Shown: one piece after another, positions 59,744 through 64,000 of the stretch
How positions within the stretch are numbered: the stretch's first letter is position 1
Layout: each line of letters begins with the position of its first letter
Assembly (NCBI RefSeq): GCF_020734105.1
Contig: NZ_JAJAFR010000005.1
Location: forward strand, 248,001-312,000
Length of the DNA stretch: 64,000 nt
From: Alkalihalobacillus deserti
GTDB taxonomy: Bacteria > Bacillota > Bacilli > Bacillales > Bacillaceae_D
Reading direction: 5' to 3'
Notes under the pieces: generated by a model
The model's input: the letters and a program-made list of their open reading frames with translations, nothing else
Databases searched by the model: none
What the model was told of the DNA's origin: nothing
Translations under genes and position numbers: made by a program

Positions 59744-60832
59744 ATGACTTTTAAAAAGAAGATGTTTCTACCAACTATTTTGTTAGCGGTTACATTGTTT
59801 TCAGCAGCGTGTTCGTCAGATGAATCAGCCGGTTCAGACAGTGGTAAGTTTTATGAAGATGAAATCATTGAAATGTTAGTACCATTTGGTGCTGGGGGAG
59901 GAACAGATGTATTTGCCCGGTTTGTTGGACCTTATATGACTGAAAACATTGAAGGCGAGCCAAAAGTTCAAGTAATAAATGTACCAGGAGGCGGTAGTAT
60001 TACAGGTGCAAACGAATTTTACAGATCTAAAGAAGCAAACGGATTGAACCTTCTTGCAACGAGTGGATCTACTCATACGCCTTACTTACTAGGAGAAAGT
60101 GCAGTCCAATATGATTTAGCAAAATTAACTCCGCTAGTTGGATTTACTTCAGGTGGCGTTGTTTATACAACTCCAGAAATTAAAGAGAATATTCAAAATG
60201 AAAAGTTAGTCTATGCGGGAATTAGTGCAACAGGACTTGACCTTGTTACACTTCTAGCATTTGAAGTACTGGAGCTAGATGTGCAAAGCGTTTTAGGATA
60301 TGAAGGAAGAGGACCTTCCCGTGTTGCATTCGAGCAAGGGGAGTCAACCATTGATTATCAAACAACCTCTGCCTATTTAACAAATGTTGAGCCACTTGTT
60401 CAAGAAGGATTCGCAGAACCTTTATTCTCTTTCGGTCAAATGAAAAAGGGAGAAATTGTTCGGGATCCTGTATTCCCAGATCTACCAAGTATTAAGGGAT
60501 TTTACGAAGAACTTCATGGGAAAGAACCATCTGGACCAGCCTGGGACTCTTATAAGACATTTGTAGGCTCTGCGTTCACTTTACAAAAAATGATCTTTGT
60601 TCATGGAGATGCCCCAGAAGAAGCAGCTGATACACTTAACGCTGGGTTGACTAGTTTGCTAGATGATGAGTCGTTCTTTGCAGGAGGTGAGGAGATTTTA
60701 GGAGGATATCAACCGTACATTGGAGAAGAACTTGAAAGCGTTTTCGATGATAGCTTTGTTAATGTTTCAGAAGAAAATATTAATTGGGTTAAGAATTTCC
60801 TTAAGGAAAAGTATGATGTGACAGTAGAATAG
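59744..60832 (+). CDS. tctC: TTT transporter substrate-binding lipoprotein (TctC family)
   Basis: This 362-residue exported lipoprotein (lipobox SAAC, Cys 23) is of the TctC/Bug type with IIEMLVPFGAGGGTDVFARF, VINVPGGGSITGANEFY, KLTPLVGFTSGGVVYTTPEI and PVFPDLPSIKGFYEELHG. It binds a polycarboxylate for the membrane subunits encoded next. ATG 59744 follows AAGGGGGAG. A perfect 14-bp hairpin separates it from tctA, a common device for producing more binding protein than permease. The TcuA-like gene upstream and the LysR gene downstream suggest a tricarboxylate cargo. Confidence 0.92.
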   Translation: MTFKKKMFLPTILLAVTLFSAACSSDESAGSDSGKFYEDEIIEMLVPFGAGGGTDVFARFVGPYMTENIEGEPKVQVINVPGGGSITGANEFYRSKEANGLNLLATSGSTHTPYLLGESAVQYDLAKLTPLVGFTSGGVVYTTPEIKENIQNEKLVYAGISATGLDLVTLLAFEVLELDVQSVLGYEGRGPSRVAFEQGESTIDYQTTSAYLTNVEPLVQEGFAEPLFSFGQMKKGEIVRDPVFPDLPSIKGFYEELHGKEPSGPAWDSYKTFVGSAFTLQKMIFVHGDAPEEAADTLNAGLTSLLDDESFFAGGEEILGGYQPYIGEELESVFDDSFVNVSEENINWVKNFLKEKYDVTVE

Positions 60833-60844
60833 GAAGGTTCTTTT

Positions 60845-60883
60845 GTTCTGATTTCTGATTTCAATATGGTCAGAAATCAGAAC
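60845..60883 (+). terminator. Intercistronic hairpin between tctC and tctA
   Basis: GTTCTGATTTCTGA (60845-60858) pairs perfectly with TCAGAAATCAGAAC (60870-60883), followed by AGGTTTTTAAAAAGG. It may be a partial terminator or a 3' stabiliser of the tctC message. Confidence 0.75.
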
Positions 60884-60921
60884 AGGTTTTTAAAAAGGAG
60901 TAATTGAAAGGATGGGGTAGA

Positions 60922-62433
60922 GTGCTAGAAGCTGCATATGAAGCACTATTAATGATTTTAGATCCAAATAGACTCTTATTTATGTTTTTAGGAATTGCTA
61001 TTGGTTTAACCCTTGGGGTCTTACCGGGCTTAAGTGGCACAGTAGGGATGGCAATCTTACTACCATTTGTTTATGGAATGGATCCTTTTACAGGAATGGC
61101 TTTGTTAATTGGAATGGCAGCCGTATTGCATACAGGCGATACATTTCCTTCGATTCTGCTAGGAGTACCAGGTTCTTCAGGATCGCAGGCAACGATTATG
61201 GATGGTCACCCGTTGGCAGAACAAGGGGAATCATCTAAAGCTCTTGGTGCAGCATTTTTTGTATCAATGATTGGTGGAGTTATTGGTGGAGTTGTCCTTT
61301 TTCTTTCAATTCCAATCGTTCGGCCATTAGTACTCGCATTTGGTTCTCCCGAATTGTTTATGCTTGCCTTACTCGGACTCAGTATGGTAGGTATTCTAGC
61401 AGGTAAATTTCCGATTCGAGGGGTTATTGCTGGAGTAATCGGCTTAATGCTTGGAAGTGTTGGGAGTGCGCCCTCAACTCCGGAGTATCGCTATACGTTT
61501 GATAGTTTATATTTAAGCAGTGGAATTCCCCTTGCCGTATTTGCTCTTGCTCTATTTGCTTTCCCTGTGATTATTGACCTTCTAGCTGCTGACCGTAGCA
61601 TTTCGAAAAAAACGGAGGTAAAGGGCAAATGGTTTAGTGGAGTACAAGAGGCAGTTAAACACAAGTTTCTCATCTTTAGAAGCGCTGTACTAGGGGCAAT
61701 CCTCGGATTTATACCAGGGATTGGCGGTAGTGTTGTAGACTGGGTCTCTTATGGCGTAGCGAAACAAACTGTTAAAAACAGTGAAAACTTTGGAAAAGGC
61801 GACATTCGAGGTGTAATTGCACCGGAGAGCTCAAACAATGCAAAAGAAGGTGGAGCATTAATACCTACGTTAATGTTTGGGATTCCTGGAAGTGGAACAA
61901 CAGCCATTCTTCTAGGTGGCCTAACATTAATGGGTTTACAGGCCGGTCCGAGGTTAGTGACAACAGAATTATCGTTAACATTATCGATAATCTGGACGTT
62001 AATTATTGCCAATGTCATCGGTGCAGCACTTTGTATTCTATTAATTAAACCAATTTCAAAACTCAGCTTCATTCAAGCAAATAAACTAATGCCGTTTTTA
62101 CTAATTATCATCTTACTTGGGGCTTACCAAAGTACAACAAGTTGGGGAGATCTGCTTTTGTTTGTGGTGATTGGTTTGTTTGGCTGGGTGATGAGTCGGT
62201 TGGATTGGCCAAGAGCTCCGATGTTAATTGGTTTTGTCCTAGCGGCTTCAACAGAACGATATTTATGGATTTCAATGACAAGGTACGAATATGATTGGCT
62301 TATGAGACCGGGTGTTATTATTATCGGCATCATTATTATCCTTGTTTTAATAGGTGGTTTTATTTTGAACTCAAGAGAGAAGAAACAAGAGGAGGCACAG
62401 ATGCATCATGGAACTAACACGTTCAAAAATTAA
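60922..62433 (+). CDS. tctA: TTT transporter large membrane subunit (TctA)
   Basis: This 503-residue permease has about 12 helices and both TctA motifs, IGLTLGVLPGLSGTVGMAIL and LGAILGFIPGIGGSVVDWVS, plus MFGIPGSGTTAILLGGLTLM. GTG 60922 is chosen because AAAGGAT is 8 bases upstream and the product then starts like other TctA proteins (LEAAYEALLMIL); TTG 60904 is too close to AAGGAG. It overlaps the following tctB by 26 bases. Order C-A-B differs from the first TTT operon, and the sequences are clearly diverged, so the two systems are not a recent duplication. Confidence 0.93.
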   Translation: MLEAAYEALLMILDPNRLLFMFLGIAIGLTLGVLPGLSGTVGMAILLPFVYGMDPFTGMALLIGMAAVLHTGDTFPSILLGVPGSSGSQATIMDGHPLAEQGESSKALGAAFFVSMIGGVIGGVVLFLSIPIVRPLVLAFGSPELFMLALLGLSMVGILAGKFPIRGVIAGVIGLMLGSVGSAPSTPEYRYTFDSLYLSSGIPLAVFALALFAFPVIIDLLAADRSISKKTEVKGKWFSGVQEAVKHKFLIFRSAVLGAILGFIPGIGGSVVDWVSYGVAKQTVKNSENFGKGDIRGVIAPESSNNAKEGGALIPTLMFGIPGSGTTAILLGGLTLMGLQAGPRLVTTELSLTLSIIWTLIIANVIGAALCILLIKPISKLSFIQANKLMPFLLIIILLGAYQSTTSWGDLLLFVVIGLFGWVMSRLDWPRAPMLIGFVLAASTERYLWISMTRYEYDWLMRPGVIIIGIIIILVLIGGFILNSREKKQEEAQMHHGTNTFKN

Positions 62434-62860
62434 CTTCATTTTCTTAGGATTGTTAATTGTTGTTTTTGTCTATACCTTTATTGATGCGCTTCACTTTGCA
62501 GAAGCAGCAAGATTCTTTCCTTTGTATGTTTCTGCATCTGGAATCGTTCTTATTTCTCTAGAGCTTATTATTACGTTTTTTAAAACTAAAAAACAATCAC
62601 ACGGTGATCCTACGTTGTTTCACCCACATTTGAAACTTGCTTTAAGATATATTGCTTGGGTAGGGAGCTTTTTATTACTCATCTTTATCATGGGATTTAA
62701 ACTAGCAGCAGTTTTATTCTTACTTGCATTTTTAAAAATGGAGTCAGGCTTTAGCTGGATCAAAACAGTCATAGCCATTGCTTGTGTCATGCTGTTTTTT
62801 ATTATAGTTGGCGATTGGTATTTGAATTTAAATTGGCCGAAAAACTTATTAAATTTATAA
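62408..62860 (+). CDS. tctB: TTT transporter small membrane subunit (TctB)
   Basis: This 150-residue membrane protein with four helices fits TctB (INFIFLGLLIVVFVYTFIDA, FFPLYVSASGIVLISLELII, ALRYIAWVGSFLLLIFIMGF). ATG 62408 lies within the end of tctA, with GAGGAGG upstream; an ATG at 62401 is out of frame. It completes the second TTT transporter and is followed by a bidirectional terminator shared with the converging LysR gene. Confidence 0.9.
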   Translation: MELTRSKINFIFLGLLIVVFVYTFIDALHFAEAARFFPLYVSASGIVLISLELIITFFKTKKQSHGDPTLFHPHLKLALRYIAWVGSFLLLIFIMGFKLAAVLFLLAFLKMESGFSWIKTVIAIACVMLFFIIVGDWYLNLNWPKNLLNL

Positions 62861-62867
62861 AAGGTAA

Positions 62868-62888
62868 AAAACCTCCTAAGGAGGTTTT
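62868..62888. terminator. Bidirectional terminator between tctB and the LysR gene
   Basis: AAAACCTCC (62868-62876) pairs with GGAGGTTTT (62880-62888) over a TAA loop. Confidence 0.85.
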
Positions 62889-62901
62889 CGATGATTAGAT
62901 A

Positions 62902-63777
62902 TTATTTTTTGACGTGAGCAGTAGAATATTCAATTAAAAAATCAATGAATTCTTTTACGATTGGATATTTTATTTCTGATTCTTTATAAAGAAGCCAAGT
63001 ATTTCTCTGTAATGGATTATTTTCATAATCAGTTAGTTCTATTTTTTCTAAGTCTGGGATATTTGATAACCCTAAGCTAGGGACTATAGCATATCCTAAA
63101 CCTTTGGCTACTAGCTTTTTACATGTCTCAATATTATCAATCTCCATCGTTATCGTTGGGGGTTGAGAGAATTGTTGGTGCCACCATTTATCAATAATTT
63201 GTTGGAGTTTTGGATCTGTATTAAAAGTAATTCTCGGGAGTGTCGGTAATTGAGTTAAATCAATTGGTGTCTTTGAAATAACACAAACTGATTCTGTGTT
63301 TAATAAAATTGCATTTTCATGCCATTGATGGTCTCCTCTGATAATACCGATATGGACACTATCTTGCTCTAGGTGCTTTAAAATTTTGTGGCTCCAGCCT
63401 GTAAATACAGTGAATTGAACATTGTTATATTTATCTAAGAAGTTTTTTAGAATGTCTGGAAGTAAATATCTAGCAAAGTTACTAGAGACACCTAGGCGAA
63501 TAATGCCTTCTAAGTTATCATTCATATTTAGAAGATGATCTTTTGTTTTTTGTAACTTATACAACATTTCATCGGCATATTTTACTAGGTATTCGCCTTC
63601 AGATGTGAATTTAATCCCTTTTTTATTACGCCATAAAATTTTAACGCCAACTTCCTCTTCAAGATGGTTAAGTCTATATGTAAGGGCAGGTTGAGAAATA
63701 AATAACTTTTCAGCAGCTCTCGTAATATTTTTTTCTTCGTAAACCATTTTTAAGATTAACCAGTCTTTTTCATCCAT
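62902..63777 (-). CDS. LysR-family transcriptional regulator
   Basis: This 291-residue LysR protein has an N-terminal winged helix (DEKDWLILKMVYEEKNITRA, AEKLFISQPALTYRLNHLEE, EVGVKILWRN) and a two-lobed effector domain (about 90-288: IIRLGVSSNFARYLLPDILK, VHIGIIRGDHQW). ATG 63777 is selected because AAGGAG lies just upstream; a longer frame to 63852 has none. It converges on tctB and diverges from the dehydrogenase gene at 63.9 kb, so it is the probable regulator of the polycarboxylate island, acting through the repeated 27-bp motifs. Confidence 0.92.
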   Translation of the reverse strand: MDEKDWLILKMVYEEKNITRAAEKLFISQPALTYRLNHLEEEVGVKILWRNKKGIKFTSEGEYLVKYADEMLYKLQKTKDHLLNMNDNLEGIIRLGVSSNFARYLLPDILKNFLDKYNNVQFTVFTGWSHKILKHLEQDSVHIGIIRGDHQWHENAILLNTESVCVISKTPIDLTQLPTLPRITFNTDPKLQQIIDKWWHQQFSQPPTITMEIDNIETCKKLVAKGLGYAIVPSLGLSNIPDLEKIELTDYENNPLQRNTWLLYKESEIKYPIVKEFIDFLIEYSTAHVKK

Positions 63778-63840
63778 AGTAGCCAACTCCTTATATGAAA
63801 AGTATACTATACACCCACTTTCCATACGATTGTAAATTGG

Positions 63841-63855
63841 TAATTTATTCACTTA
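63841..63855 (+). promoter_or_regulatory. Shortened third copy of the TTTCACTTA motif
   Basis: TAATTTATTCACTTA resembles the end of the 27-bp motif (TAATTATATTTCACTTA) with two bases missing. It lies 39 bases before the start of the partial dehydrogenase gene and 64 bases from the LysR start. Confidence 0.4.
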
Positions 63856-63893
63856 AAAACCTTCAAGTGAAGGAATAGATTGGAGTTTTTGTA

Positions 63894-64000
63894 TTGGCAC
63901 ATTATAAAATCGGCATAATGAAAGGCGACGGCATTGGGCCGGAAATTGTTGGAGAAACAATTAAGGTTTTAAATGCTGTTCAAGACATCGTTGAAGATTT
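63894..64000 (+). CDS. Isocitrate/isopropylmalate-family dehydrogenase (partial, 5' end)
   Basis: TTG 63894 with GGAG upstream opens a frame that runs off the window: AHYKIGIMKGDGIGPEIVGE, TIKVLNAVQDIVED. The KGDGIGPEIV motif is the N-terminal signature of the isocitrate, 3-isopropylmalate and tartrate dehydrogenase family, which oxidises and decarboxylates 2-hydroxy polycarboxylates. Only about 35 residues are visible, so the member cannot be named. Its divergent position to the LysR gene suggests it belongs to the polycarboxylate island. Confidence 0.8.
   Translation, partial: MAHYKIGIMKGDGIGPEIVGETIKVLNAVQDIVED

Overview
The window looks like chromosomal DNA of a spore-forming, halotolerant member of the Bacillaceae, possibly of the alkaliphilic/halophilic Bacillus-like genera. 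The evidence is a gas-vesicle cluster in the gvpF-G-L-S-K-J-T-U order known from Bacillus megaterium, an ectoine hydroxylase, a spore cortex-lytic enzyme, a Spo0E-type phosphatase, a DUF3231 protein, strong AGGAGG ribosome-binding sites with many GTG/TTG starts, and low GC. The species cannot be named from the sequence alone. No rRNA, tRNA, CRISPR array or intact insertion sequence was seen.

Layout. 0-3.5 kb: 3' part of a gas-vesicle operon. 4-6.5 kb: stand-alone ectD, a KGG-repeat stress protein and a relic of an IS3-like transposase. 6.9-16.5 kb: DUF5317 membrane protein, a GGDEF/HD-GYP enzyme, SleB, a dicarboxylate symporter, a SEC-C protein and a DUF3231 protein. 16.6-20.7 kb: a divergent siderophore-iron ABC system with two Fur-box-like sites. 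21.2-23.4 kb: a decayed amidase and two secreted lipoproteins (cyclophilin, thermonuclease). 23.6-28.7 kb: a regulatory segment framed by inverted 185-bp repeats. It contains a SinR-like regulator, a c-di-GMP-I riboswitch with terminator in front of an HD-GYP phosphodiesterase, a decayed YvyF-like gene and a Spo0E-like gene; a degenerate HD-GYP paralogue lies just outside. 29.6-35.7 kb: a PucR-type regulator, an M20 amidohydrolase/carbamoylase and a TRAP transporter. 36.6-41 kb: lipoproteins and a GH18 enzyme. 41.7-46.3 kb: a GntR regulator, a tripartite tricarboxylate transporter (TTT) and a lactonase-like amidohydrolase. 46.5-54.9 kb: a hexonate operon (GntR/FCD regulator, KdgK, TRAP, zinc dehydrogenase, KdgA, UxuA, UxuB-type SDR). 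56.9-64 kb: a polycarboxylate island (D-2-hydroxyacid dehydrogenase, TcuA-like flavoprotein, second TTT, LysR regulator, start of an isocitrate/isopropylmalate-type dehydrogenase).

How the genes work together. Four import systems for organic acids are each paired with catabolic enzymes and a dedicated regulator. The hexonate operon holds every step from L-gulonate or D-mannonate to pyruvate and glyceraldehyde-3-phosphate but no uronate isomerase, so an aldonate is the more likely substrate. Cyclic di-GMP signalling recurs through one bifunctional GGDEF/HD-GYP protein, one riboswitch-controlled phosphodiesterase and one HD-GYP relative that has lost conserved parts.

The most unusual signals are non-coding. 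(1) An 81-nt element occurs three times with identical length; an inner helix is changed on both arms between copies, and a long hairpin follows each copy. (2) A family of 52-bp tandem repeats forms three arrays plus one single copy in gene-free gaps. (3) The 185-bp inverted repeats frame the regulatory segment. Several genes are visibly decaying: an N-acetylmuramoyl-L-alanine amidase, a YvyF-like protein, a ComM fragment and an IS3 transposase end.
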